Of a DNA stretch of 64,000 bases, positions 1 through 6,937 are shown in pieces. Source of the DNA: Lysobacter arvi (GTDB lineage Bacteria; Pseudomonadota; Gammaproteobacteria; Xanthomonadales; Xanthomonadaceae); NCBI GenBank assembly GCA_031216755.1, contig JARUHG010000007.1, forward strand, positions 1 to 64,000, read 5' to 3'. The translations under genes and the position numbers were made by a program. The notes under the pieces were generated by a model, which was not told the DNA's origin, did not search any database, and saw only the letters and a program-made list of their open reading frames with translations. Position 1 is the stretch's first letter. Each line of letters starts with the position of its first letter.

Positions 1-30
1 CGGGCACTCCGGTGTGGTGAACCACCTCAC

Positions 31-60
31 CGTCATTCCAGCGAAAGCTGGAATCCATTT
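31..60 (+). repeat. Type A hairpin repeat (dRS3-like)
   Basis: A CGTCAT lead is followed by the perfect stem-loop ATTCCAGCGAAAGCTGGAAT (8-bp stem, GAAA loop) and CCATTT. The same unit recurs many times in the window, singly and in arrays. Confidence 0.85.
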
Positions 61-140
61 GGGCTTTTCTGCATGCGTTGCGGAAAGCGACACCGCAGCG
101 CTTCGCGGCAGCAACGGGTCACCGCTTCCTCTCCGTTGCC

Positions 141-176
141 CCTCACCGCAGCCCCTCTCCCGGAGGGCGAGGGGCT
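141..176 (+). repeat. Type D hairpin repeat
   Basis: A CCTCACC lead followed by GCCCCTCTCCC, a short loop and a GGGCGAGGGGC return arm. It lies just upstream of the putative sigma-factor-dependent promoter of the YceI gene. Confidence 0.7.
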
Positions 177-198
177 CAAATCTGGCCCGCCGGGCCGA

Positions 199-225
199 TG
201 TCGATTTCCGCCCGCCCCGTTCGTC
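199..225 (+). promoter_or_regulatory. Putative ECF42-type promoter of the YceI-DUF1428 pair
   Basis: TGTCGA (199-204), a 17-bp spacer, then CGTC (222-225). This fits the motif reported for ECF42 sigma factors as I recall it (TGTCGA at -35, CG[A/T]C at -10). The first ten bases, TGTCGATTTC, and the TTCGTCG around the -10 are identical and equally spaced in the site at 5284-5310 in front of the DGPF operon. The YceI start codon lies about 48 bp downstream of the -10. The match is seen directly; recognition by the neighbouring sigma factor is inferred. Confidence 0.65.
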
Positions 226-272
226 GAACACAGGAAGGCCGCACACCGCGGCCACCTTCGATGAGGAATCGC

Positions 273-863
273 ATGTCCACCTGCAAGCCGCTTCCGCAGC
301 TCCTGCTCGCCGCCGCGCTGTCGCTCTCCGCCGCCGCCACCGTGGCCGCGCCGGCCGTGTACGAGATCGACCCGGCCCACACGTTCCCCAGTTTCGAAGC
401 CGACCACATGGGCATCTCCGTGTGGCGCGGCAAGTTCAATCGCAGCAGCGGCGAGATCGTGCTCGATCGCGAGAAGCAGACCGGCAGCGTCAACGTCGTC
501 ATCGACACCGCGAGCATCGACTACGGCCTGGATGCGATGAACGATCACGCGCGCAACGACACGCTGCTGGACACGACGAAGTTCCCGCAGGCGACGTACA
601 AGGGAACGCTGGCCGATTTCCGCGACGGCGCGCCGACGCGCGTGAAGGGCGAACTGACCCTGCACGGCGTGACCCGGCCGGTCGATCTGACCATCAAGCG
701 CTTCAAGTGCATCCCGCATCCGCTGCACAAGCGCGAACTGTGCGGCGCCGATGCCTACGGCGACTTCCAGCGCGATGCGTTCGGCATCGACGCCGGCAAG
801 GACTACGGTTTCGACATGACCGTGTCGCTGCGCATCCAGGTCGAAGCCTCGCGCAAGCCCTGA
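273..863 (+). CDS. YceI family periplasmic protein
   Basis: A 196-residue protein. Residues 1-25 are a signal peptide ending near TVAA, and the rest is the YceI fold, a lipocalin-like barrel that in characterised members binds long polyisoprenoid lipids. The family opening is clear (YEIDPAHTFPSFEADHMG), followed by the WRGKF segment and a C-terminal RIQVEA strand. I chose the ATG at 273 because GAGGA sits 5-6 bp upstream; an in-frame ATG at 261 would add four residues. A DUF1428 gene follows 68 bp downstream on the same strand. The promoter-like site at 199-225 suggests control by the convergent ECF42 sigma factor. Family is certain; ligand and role here are unknown. Confidence 0.9.
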   Translation: MSTCKPLPQLLLAAALSLSAAATVAAPAVYEIDPAHTFPSFEADHMGISVWRGKFNRSSGEIVLDREKQTGSVNVVIDTASIDYGLDAMNDHARNDTLLDTTKFPQATYKGTLADFRDGAPTRVKGELTLHGVTRPVDLTIKRFKCIPHPLHKRELCGADAYGDFQRDAFGIDAGKDYGFDMTVSLRIQVEASRKP

Positions 864-931
864 TTTTTCCTTCCGATAACACCGCGTCCCCCATGCTGCG
901 GCTTTCCGCCGCGCCAACACAGGAGTGAACG

Positions 932-1300
932 ATGGCCTTCTATGTCGATGGATTCGTCCTGCCCGTCCCGCGCGACAACGTGGACGCCTACCGCAAGCTC
1001 GCGCGCATGGCCGGCAAGATCTGGCTGGAATACGGTGCGCTGGAATACCACGAGTGCCTCGCCGACGACGTGCAGCCTGGCAAGGTCACGTCCTTTCCGC
1101 AGGCGGTGAAGCTCAAGCCCGACGAGGTCGTGGTGTTCTCGTGGATCGTCTACAAGTCGCGCAAGCAGCGCGACAGGATCAACGCGCAGGTGATGAAGGA
1201 TCCGCGCCTGGCGGGCATGGATCCCAAGTCGCTTCCGTTCGACGGCAAGCGCATGTTCTGGGGCGGCTTCAAGCCGATCGTATCGATGACGGCCGAGTAG
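932..1300 (+). CDS. DUF1428 family protein
   Basis: A 122-residue cytosolic protein of the DUF1428 family, a small alpha/beta (dimeric ferredoxin-like) fold of unknown function. The sequence is full length, with the typical opening MAFYVDGFVLPVPRDN, the internal KPDEVVVFSWI strand and a C-terminal MFWGGF. An AGGAG lies 7 bp before the ATG. It follows the YceI gene at 68 bp with no visible terminator between them, so co-transcription is likely. Its last 32 bp overlap the end of the convergent sigma-factor gene. DUF1428, YCII and VOC proteins share small dimeric folds, which fits the composition of the cluster, but no substrate can be named. Confidence 0.9.
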   Translation: MAFYVDGFVLPVPRDNVDAYRKLARMAGKIWLEYGALEYHECLADDVQPGKVTSFPQAVKLKPDEVVVFSWIVYKSRKQRDRINAQVMKDPRLAGMDPKSLPFDGKRMFWGGFKPIVSMTAE

Positions 1301-2597
1301 GCGCGTCGGCCGCGCCGGCCGCCGCCTCGCACTCGGCGGCGCGCCGGCGCAGCAGCGCCTGTTCGCGCGCGTTGCGCGTCATCTGCGCGGCGCGCTCGAA
1401 CGCGTCGCGCGCCTCGGCCCAGCGTTCGAGCTTCTTCAGCAGATCGCCGCGAACCGCCGGGAGCAGGTGGTAATCCTTCAACGCCGGCTCGTCGGTCAGC
1501 GCATCGACCACCGCCAGGCCCGATTCCGGCCCGAACAGCATCGACAGCGCGACCGCGCGATTGAGTTCGATCACCGGCGACGGCGTGATGCGCGCGAGCG
1601 CGCCGTACAGTCCGACGATGGCGGCCCAGTCGGTTTCTTCCGCGGTGACCGCGCGCGCATGGCAGGCCGCGATCGCCGCCTGCAGCGTGTACGGACCGCC
1701 GGGTGTCGTGCCGCGGGCGGCACTGAGTTTCTGCGCGCGATCGAGCGCATTCAGGCCGCGATGGATCAACAGCTGATCCCATCGTGCGCGGTTCTGCTCG
1801 AGCAGCAGCACGGGCTCGCCGTCGGGCCCGACGCGTGCGGCCGAACGCGACGCCTGGATCTCCATCAGCGCGACCAGGCCGTGCACTTCCGGCTCGTTCG
1901 GCATCAGTTCGGCGAGCATGCGACCCAGCCGCAGCGCGTCCTCGCACAGGCCCGGACGCATCCAGTCGTCGCCGGCGGTGGCCGCGTAGCCCTCGTTGAA
2001 AACCAGATAGATCACCGCGAGCACCGACGACAGCCGCTCGTTCAGTTCGTCGCCGCGCGGCATTTCGTACGGCACCTGCTTCTCGGCGAGCGTGCGCTTG
2101 GCGCGCACGATGCGCTGGGCGATGGTCGGCTCGGGCACGAGGAAGGCGCGGGCGATCTCGTCCGTCGTGAGACCGCCGAGCAGCCGCAACGTCAGCGCGA
2201 CCTGCGCATGCGTGGGCAGCACCGGATGGCATGCGGTGAACACCAGCCGCAGCAGATCGTCGTTGAACGGATTGTCGAGCGCGTCCAGGTGCGCGTCGTC
2301 GGCGTGCGACTGCTCGTCTTCCAGTTCGCGCGCGATCTCCTCGTGCTTGCGCTGCTGCAGCTTGCTGCGACGCAGGCGGTCGATCGCGCGATGCTTGGCG
2401 GTGGCCATCAGCCAGGCGCCGGGCTGGTCGGGCACGCCGCTCTCGGGCCACTTTTCCAGCGCGGCCACGAGCGCGTCCTGGGCCAGTTCCTCGGCCAGCC
2501 CGACGTCGCGCAGCATGCGCGCGAGCGAAGCGATGAGCCGGGCGGATTCGATGCGCCACACGGCATCGATGGTGCGATGGATGTCGGTCGCCGTCAT
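1269..2597 (-). CDS. ECF sigma factor with long C-terminal extension (ECF42/DUF6596 type)
   Basis: 442 residues. Sigma region 2 covers about residues 10-80 (LAEELAQDALVAALEKW, then AWLMATAKHRAIDRLRR). Region 4 covers about 125-175, with its helix-turn-helix at GLTTDEIARAFLVPEPTI. A long C-terminal extension follows with the DUF6596 signature VIYLVFNEGYAAT and helical repeats resembling TPRs. This layout defines the ECF42 group, which has no dedicated anti-sigma factor; the extension is reported to be needed for activity, and the genes usually sit beside DGPF/YCII genes, as here. I chose the ATG at 2597; an in-frame ATG at 2615 is possible and neither has a clear ribosome binding site. The nearest upstream gene on the strand is SRPBCC, 314 bp away, with a composite repeat between them. 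Confidence 0.9.
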   Translation of the reverse strand: MTATDIHRTIDAVWRIESARLIASLARMLRDVGLAEELAQDALVAALEKWPESGVPDQPGAWLMATAKHRAIDRLRRSKLQQRKHEEIARELEDEQSHADDAHLDALDNPFNDDLLRLVFTACHPVLPTHAQVALTLRLLGGLTTDEIARAFLVPEPTIAQRIVRAKRTLAEKQVPYEMPRGDELNERLSSVLAVIYLVFNEGYAATAGDDWMRPGLCEDALRLGRMLAELMPNEPEVHGLVALMEIQASRSAARVGPDGEPVLLLEQNRARWDQLLIHRGLNALDRAQKLSAARGTTPGGPYTLQAAIAACHARAVTAEETDWAAIVGLYGALARITPSPVIELNRAVALSMLFGPESGLAVVDALTDEPALKDYHLLPAVRGDLLKKLERWAEARDAFERAAQMTRNAREQALLRRRAAECEAAAGAADAPTRPSSIRSA

Positions 2598-2761
2598 GGC
2601 GACGGATGAGAGCATCGCGGGCGTGGCGGTGCAAGTGCGGGGGCTGTCGTGCGGCGGACTGAAGCGGAGGCGCGCTGTGGGTGTCGTGGTCCATCTTGAG
2701 GTTCTTGCGCGACGCAATGCAGTACCCCAGCGCCACGGGGCAACGACTGTTCACCGCACCC

Positions 2762-2902
2762 GCTTCGTTGCCCCTTCCCGGCCCGAACGCGTAACGTTCC
2801 AGCGTTCGAAGGCGCGCGAACCAGTGGTTCGCAGGCAGCGCCTTCTCACCCCAACCCCTCTCAGCTCTGCACTCCCTGCGGTCGCCGAGGGGAGAGGGGC
2901 TC
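2762..2902 (+). repeat. Composite multi-hairpin repeat, copy I (with type E hairpin)
   Basis: About 140 bp that recurs, inverted, at 62391-62530 with roughly ten substitutions and small length changes. It contains GAACG-N5-CGTTC, then GCGAACCAGTGGTTCGC (7-bp arms), then the type E hairpin (2845-2902) whose loop holds the invariant AGCTCTGCACTCCCTGCGGT segment. It occupies most of the 314-bp gap between the SRPBCC and sigma genes. A diverged relative lies at about 22485-22565. Confidence 0.8.
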
Positions 2903-2911
2903 GACAGCGCT

Positions 2912-3445
2912 TCACCCCTGTTCGGCCAACGACTTCAGATTCGCCAAACCACGCTCGAAATCCGGGCCGACCATGCGGTCGATGCTGAACACGAGCGACA
3001 TCAGCTTGCCGATGTAGGGCTGCGGGCCATGCATCGCCCAGGTCACGCGGCTGGCGCCGGGGCCTTCGGGCACGATGAGGAACTCGGCCATGTTGTGCGC
3101 TTCCATCGGGCGGGTGAAGTCGAGCCGGATGCGCACCGCGGAAGCGGGCACCGATTCGACGATCTCCATCCGCCCCGCGCCGGCCTTCGAATTGCCGTCC
3201 CACGTGTACACCGCGCCCTTGCCGTGCGGCGTGCCGGCGATCTCGCGCTTCATCGCCGGGTCGAGCGTCTCGAACGGCGACCATGCGCGCCAGCGGTTGA
3301 AGTCGTTCACCTGTTCGAACACGCGTTGCGGCGGCGCGTTCACCACGATGCTGCGTTCGACGCGGAACGTGTCCGGCCGCGTCGCCGCGAACACCAGCAC
3401 GGCCACGACGGCCACCAGCACGATCAGTCCGATGATCTTCCACAT
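2912..3445 (-). CDS. Membrane-anchored SRPBCC (polyketide cyclase-like) protein
   Basis: 177 residues. One N-terminal transmembrane helix (about 3-22, IIGLIVLVAVVAVLVF) precedes an SRPBCC/START-like domain. Family features include RSIVVNAPPQRVFEQVNDF and the NRWRAWSPFE tryptophan cluster. These helix-grip folds bind hydrophobic ligands; members like this are annotated as polyketide cyclase or AHSA1-like without a proven reaction. The ATG at 3445 opens directly on the anchor. It is the fifth gene of the operon, 11 bp behind the second DGPF gene. YCII, VOC and SRPBCC genes beside an ECF42 sigma factor is a recurring arrangement. Confidence 0.88.
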   Translation of the reverse strand: MWKIIGLIVLVAVVAVLVFAATRPDTFRVERSIVVNAPPQRVFEQVNDFNRWRAWSPFETLDPAMKREIAGTPHGKGAVYTWDGNSKAGAGRMEIVESVPASAVRIRLDFTRPMEAHNMAEFLIVPEGPGASRVTWAMHGPQPYIGKLMSLVFSIDRMVGPDFERGLANLKSLAEQG

Positions 3446-3456
3446 GGATGCGTTCC

Positions 3457-3885
3457 TCAGTCGCGTTGCGGGTAGGTGTTGGATTGCAGCATCCGGTCGT
3501 AGGCCGGCGAGGCCTGCTGTAGTTCGTCGGGGAAATCCTCGAACTCCATCACCTGGCGGATCTCGATGGTTTCGTTCTCCGACGCCGGGCAGCGCGAGGC
3601 CCACGCGATGGCTTCCTCGCGCGACTTCACCTGGATCATCCAGTAGCCGCCGAGCACCTCCTTCGCTTCGGAGAACGGCCCGTCGGTCACGTGGGGCCGG
3701 CCGCCCTCGAAGCTCACGCGCGCGCCCATCGACGGCGGATGCAGTCCGTCCAGCGCGAGCAGCACGCCCGCCTTCTGCAGCGATTCGTTGTATTTCATCA
3801 TCGTCGCGACGCGGTCGGCCGGCGGCAGCGTGCCGGGCGCCGCGTCCTCGTAGCCCTTCGGGATCATCAGCATCATGAAACGCAT
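3457..3885 (-). CDS. YCII-related (DGPF domain) protein
   Basis: A 142-residue DGPF/YCII protein, a dimeric ferredoxin-like fold of unknown activity, although YciI of other bacteria has a His/Asp pair that can act on chlorinated compounds. Visible marks are the opening MRFMMLMIPKGYED, the hallmark VTDGPFSEAKEVLGGYW and the IEIRQVMEFEDF strand. It lies 29 bp after the VOC gene and 11 bp before SRPBCC. A second DGPF gene opens the same operon; the two share the layout but differ in much of their sequence, so they are old paralogues. DGPF genes are the most frequent partners of ECF42 sigma genes. Confidence 0.92.
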   Translation of the reverse strand: MRFMMLMIPKGYEDAAPGTLPPADRVATMMKYNESLQKAGVLLALDGLHPPSMGARVSFEGGRPHVTDGPFSEAKEVLGGYWMIQVKSREEAIAWASRCPASENETIEIRQVMEFEDFPDELQQASPAYDRMLQSNTYPQRD

Positions 3886-3914
3886 GGTCGTGTCTCCGGT
3901 TCGGTGCGATGGCG

Positions 3915-4319
3915 TCAAGCGGCGTCCGGCGTGCCGCTCATGTGCACGAATTCCCAATGGTGGCCGTCGGGATCCTCGAAGGCGCGCGAGTACATGAAGC
4001 CCATGTCCTGCGGATCGCCGCCGGACGTCGCGCCGGCCTTCACCGCCTTGTCGTGGATCTCGTCGACGGCCTCGCGGCTGTCCAGCGAGAGGCAGTTGAT
4101 GGCGCCCACGACCTGCCGCGTTTCGGCGATGGGCTTCTTGACGAACGTGCCGAAGAACTCGCGGGTGAGCAGCATCACGTAGATGCTGTCGTTGACGACC
4201 ATGCACGCGGCCTTGTCGTCGGTGAACTGCGGGTTGTTGCGGTAGCCGATCGCCTCGTAGAAAGCCTTGGCTTTCGGAAGGTCGTGGCAGGGAAGGTTGA
4301 CGAAGATCTGGGTCGACAT
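3915..4319 (-). CDS. VOC family (glyoxalase-like) protein
   Basis: 134 residues making two beta-alpha-beta-beta-beta modules of the VOC superfamily. The N-terminal module starts MSTQIFVNLPCHDLPKAKAFYEAIGY and the C-terminal one ends AFEDPDGHHWEFVHM. Metal ligands of catalytic VOC enzymes (H/Q, E, H, E) are only partly recognisable, so lyase, dioxygenase and binding roles all stay open. Lactoylglutathione lyase itself is unlikely. The gene is 50 bp behind the PhnB-like gene and 29 bp ahead of the second DGPF gene, inside the sigma-factor-linked operon. Confidence 0.88.
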   Translation of the reverse strand: MSTQIFVNLPCHDLPKAKAFYEAIGYRNNPQFTDDKAACMVVNDSIYVMLLTREFFGTFVKKPIAETRQVVGAINCLSLDSREAVDEIHDKAVKAGATSGGDPQDMGFMYSRAFEDPDGHHWEFVHMSGTPDAA

Positions 4320-4369
4320 TGCGGGGTCCTTAGCAGGTTGAAGCGGGTCGAAGCGGGCGGAACGGCGGT

Positions 4370-4780
4370 TCATTCCTTCTCGCAGTTCACCATCCACGAC
4401 ACGCCGAAGCGGTCGACGAGCATGCCGAAGCGTGCGGCCCAGAACGTCGGCGCGAGCGGCATGCACACCTGCCCGCCGTCGCCGAGCGCCTGGAACACGC
4501 GCTCGGCTTCTTCGGCCGAATCGACGTTGATCGCGAGCGAGACGCCCTTGATGCCTTCGAACGGATGCTCCGGGACCGAGTCCGAGCCCATGATGGCCTG
4601 GTCGCCGACGACGAGGCGCGCGTGCATGATCCGGTCGCGGTGCGACGCGGGGACGTGCTCGCACGCGGGCGTGTCGCCGAAGCGGCTGAGCTGTTCCAGC
4701 GTGCCGCCCAGGCACTGGTGGTAGAAGCGGAATGCGGCTTCGCACTGATCGTCGAAGCCCAGGTAGGCGTTGATCTTCAT
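4370..4780 (-). CDS. PhnB-like VOC protein
   Basis: 136 residues with the PhnB/3-demethylubiquinone-methyltransferase-like VOC pattern: an opening strand MKINAYLGFDDQCEAAFRFY, the central MHARLVVGDQAIMGSD, and the closing FGMLVDRFGVSWMVNC. PhnB proteins are glyoxalase-fold proteins whose substrate is not established; the methyltransferase name comes from old database labelling. It is the second gene of the operon, 27 bp behind the first DGPF gene. This member and the shorter VOC gene after it belong to different VOC subfamilies, so they are probably not a recent duplication. Confidence 0.88.
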   Translation of the reverse strand: MKINAYLGFDDQCEAAFRFYHQCLGGTLEQLSRFGDTPACEHVPASHRDRIMHARLVVGDQAIMGSDSVPEHPFEGIKGVSLAINVDSAEEAERVFQALGDGGQVCMPLAPTFWAARFGMLVDRFGVSWMVNCEKE

Positions 4781-4807
4781 CGGCCGGGTCTCTTCGTGGG
4801 ATCGCGC

Positions 4808-5236
4808 TCACTGCGCGTGTTGCTGGATGTGCGCGCGGATGCGTTCGCCCTGCGCCTGGATGTCCTGCGTGACCTCGCCGCCGCAGCCGTAGCCTTCGTA
4901 CACCTGGCGGATCTCGATCTGGCTCTGCCCGCCTCCGGGGTTCGGGCAGCGCTTGACCCATTCGATCGCCTCCTGCAGCGACGCGGTCTGGAAGAGCCAG
5001 AAGCCGGCGATCAGTTCCTTGGATTCGGTGAAGGGGCCGTCGATCACCGTGCGGCGGTTGCCGTCGAAACGCACGCGCGCGCCCTTGTCGCTGGCGTACA
5101 ACCCGGCCGCGTCGAGCATCACGCCGGCCTTGGCCAGTTCCTCGTTGTAACGGCCCATCTGCTCCATCAGTTCCGCGCTCGGCGGCGCACCGGCTTCGCT
5201 TTCCGGCGTTGCATGGACGATCACCATGAACTTCAT
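4808..5236 (-). CDS. YCII-related (DGPF domain) protein, first gene of the operon
   Basis: 142 residues with the full DGPF signature: MKFMVIVHATPES at the N-terminus, TVIDGPFTESKELIAGFW in the middle and QIEIRQVYEGYGCGGE near the end. The ATG at 5236 has GGAGG 7 bp upstream. The leader contains the best promoter match of the cluster, TGTCGA-N17-CGTC at 5284-5310, making this the first gene of a transcript through PhnB, VOC, DGPF and SRPBCC. Enzymatic activity of DGPF proteins is unproven. Their regulation by ECF42 sigma factors has been shown in Streptomyces, as I recall. Confidence 0.92.
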   Translation of the reverse strand: MKFMVIVHATPESEAGAPPSAELMEQMGRYNEELAKAGVMLDAAGLYASDKGARVRFDGNRRTVIDGPFTESKELIAGFWLFQTASLQEAIEWVKRCPNPGGGQSQIEIRQVYEGYGCGGEVTQDIQAQGERIRAHIQQHAQ

Positions 5237-5283
5237 TGTCGTGCCTCCGTTTGGGCGCGCGTTTTGCGCGCATCTGTGGAGAC

Positions 5284-5310
5284 GACGAAGGGACGCGGGT
5301 GAAATCGACA
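5284..5310 (-). promoter_or_regulatory. Putative ECF42-type promoter of the DGPF operon
   Basis: On the minus strand TGTCGA (5310-5305), a 17-bp spacer, then CGTC (5287-5284), ending 47 bp before the start codon at 5236. The element shares TGTCGATTTC and TTCGTCG at identical positions with the site in front of the YceI gene (199-225). Spacer interiors differ, so the match is not a duplicated segment. Assignment to the adjacent sigma factor rests on the known ECF42 motif and is inferred. Confidence 0.7.
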
Positions 5311-5362
5311 CGGTCCCCGAAAATTTTTTCCGGTCGCACGCGATGGCCGCCCGTCCGGCCTT

Positions 5363-5398
5363 GGAAGCCGGGGTAACGTGAAGTCGCCCCGGCCTTCC
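5363..5398 (-). terminator. Stem-loop downstream of the LysR gene
   Basis: GGAAGCCGGGG and CCCCGGCCTTCC can pair with one bulged base around a 13-nt loop, 14 bp past the LysR stop and upstream of the DGPF promoter. No U-tract follows, so an intrinsic terminator is only a possibility. Confidence 0.3.
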
Positions 5399-5411
5399 GG
5401 CGAGCTTCTGC

Positions 5412-6296
5412 TCAGGGATCCCGGCTTTCCAGCAACCACGCCAGGAACACCTGCGCCGCCGGCCGCAGGCGCCGATGCGCCGGGTACACCGCATAGTAGC
5501 CCCAGCGTGCCGGCATAGAGGGCACCGGCAGGCGCACGAGCTCGCCGCGCGCCAGGTACGGCACGGCGATGCGCGACCGGGCCAGCGCGATGCCGAGGCC
5601 CGAGGCGGCGGCCCGCATGGCGTCGGTGGTGTCGCTGAAGGTGTAGCGCTCCTCGAACTTCGCGCCGTGCACGTGCGCGGCGCGGAACCAGTCGTGCCAG
5701 CCCTGTCGCGCGTGGTCGGCGATCAGCGGATGCCGCGCGAGGTCGGCGGGACCGGCAATGCCGCTCGCTGCCGCGTAGTCGGGCGAGGTCACCGGGAACA
5801 GCGCCTCGTCCATCAGGAAGTGCGCGGTCAGCCCGGGCCAGTGCCCCGGGCCGTGGCGGATGCCCAGGTCCGGGCCGCCGTCGTCGAAGCGGGTGAGGGC
5901 GATCTCGGTGTCCACGTTGAGCGCGATGCCCGGATGCGCCCGGGTGAAGGCCGGCAGCCGCGGCAACAGCCAGGTGTAGGTCAGCGAATGCAGCGTGGTG
6001 ATGCGCACGCGGTTCTCGTCTTCGCGCGCGCCGCGCAGGCTGCGCAGCACGCCGTCCACGTCGGCCAGCGCGGTGCCGGCGGCATCGGCGAGCTGGCGGC
6101 CCTGGGCGGTCAGCGAGACCCCGCGCGCGTGCCGCTGGAACAGCGCGACACCCAGGCGCGATTCCAGCTTGCGCACGTGATGGCTGACCGCGCTCGCGGT
6201 GAGGTGCAGCTCCTCGGCGGCATGGGCGAAATTCTGGTGCCGGGCTGCCGATTCGAACGCCGTGAGGGCCGGGAGCCAGTCCGCGCGCAGGGCCAT
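5412..6296 (-). CDS. LysR family transcriptional regulator (GcvA-like)
   Basis: 294 residues. A winged helix-turn-helix occupies about 5-65 (LTAFESAARHQNFAHAAEEL, then TASAVSHHVRKLESRLG). An effector-binding domain covers about 90-290 and resembles GcvA/GcdR-type regulators (TTLHSLTYTWLLPRLP). It reads away from the cupin-DMT pair across a 156-bp gap, the usual LysR arrangement with a divergent target. That gap holds TTTCG-N14-CGAAA (6309-6332), a possible operator. The effector is not identifiable; similarity to the GcvA group suggests a small organic or amino acid. The start at 6296 gives the standard N-terminus ALRADWLPALTAFES. Confidence 0.92.
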   Translation of the reverse strand: MALRADWLPALTAFESAARHQNFAHAAEELHLTASAVSHHVRKLESRLGVALFQRHARGVSLTAQGRQLADAAGTALADVDGVLRSLRGAREDENRVRITTLHSLTYTWLLPRLPAFTRAHPGIALNVDTEIALTRFDDGGPDLGIRHGPGHWPGLTAHFLMDEALFPVTSPDYAAASGIAGPADLARHPLIADHARQGWHDWFRAAHVHGAKFEERYTFSDTTDAMRAAASGLGIALARSRIAVPYLARGELVRLPVPSMPARWGYYAVYPAHRRLRPAAQVFLAWLLESRDP

Positions 6297-6308
6297 GTGA
6301 GCCTCAAA

Positions 6309-6332
6309 TTTCGTTTGTGTCTGTGTTCGAAA
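6309..6332. promoter_or_regulatory. Possible LysR operator
   Basis: An inverted repeat TTTCG-N14-CGAAA lies 12 bp upstream of the LysR start, in the gap shared with the divergent cupin gene. The short arms give a weak call supported mainly by position. Confidence 0.3.
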
Positions 6333-6452
6333 GTATGCGCTTGTAAGGTCTTCCGCCGGAACGACAATGGCGGTTCGGGCTGAGCCATATTTCTTGATCG
6401 CCGCCGCCGCGCCCGAGCCCGGCCCCGGGCGGCGGCGCGGTCGGAGCCGCAC

Positions 6453-6902
6453 ATGGACCGTTTCAACGACACCGAACGCCAGGACATCGCGCCGGACGAC
6501 TTCGCCGCCGATCCGCCGGCGCCGATGCCCGCCGCGATGCAGGCCTGGAATGTCGACGCCGTGCCGGCGCTCGCGATCGGCGAGGGCTGCACCCGGCGCG
6601 ACCTGCCCGCGGGCCCGGGCGTGCGCGCGTGGGTGGTCGACATGGCGCCGGGCGCGCAGTGGCCGGTGTTCGACCATCACGAGACGGGCGAGTCGTACTA
6701 CGTGATCGCCGGCGAAGTGATGGAGGGCGAGGCGCGCTTCGGTCCCGGCACCTACGTGTACTTCGCGCCCGACAGCCGCCACCGCCCGCATACCGAAACC
6801 GGCGTGCGGCTGTTCGGCTTCAACCTGGGCGATGCCGCGTTCCTCGCGGCCGGCGGCAGCCCGGAATCGATCTCGCACTGCTACCACCCGACCCAGGGTT
6901 GA
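6453..6902 (+). CDS. Cupin domain protein (ChrR-like cupin)
   Basis: 149 residues with one cupin barrel at about 60-130. Cupin motif 1 is HHETGESYYVIAGEV, carrying the His-His-Glu-Tyr metal-binding pattern, and motif 2 is PDSRHRPHTETG with its histidine. The first 45 residues are acidic and proline-rich and probably flexible. Single-domain cupins of this kind can be metal-dependent isomerases, dioxygenases or ligand sensors; nothing here decides. It lies divergent from a LysR gene and 35 bp before a DMT-family exporter, so a LysR-controlled small-molecule response with an export step is a reasonable guess. Confidence 0.85.
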   Translation: MDRFNDTERQDIAPDDFAADPPAPMPAAMQAWNVDAVPALAIGEGCTRRDLPAGPGVRAWVVDMAPGAQWPVFDHHETGESYYVIAGEVMEGEARFGPGTYVYFAPDSRHRPHTETGVRLFGFNLGDAAFLAAGGSPESISHCYHPTQG

Positions 6903-6937
6903 TCCGTGTCCGTTCCCCTTCCCCCACGAGGTTTGCG

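Noticed and set aside
2881-2906. TGTCGA-N16-CGAC on the minus strand upstream of the sigma gene
   Set aside because: The -35-like bases arise at the junction of a type E repeat and the -10-like bases lie inside it, the spacer is one base short, and the flanking TTTC and TTCGTCG are missing. Autoregulation is possible but not supported.
4313-4318. TGTCGA overlapping the start of the VOC gene
   Set aside because: It is formed by the start codon and codons 2-3 (ATG TCG ACC), with no CG[A/T]C at the proper distance.
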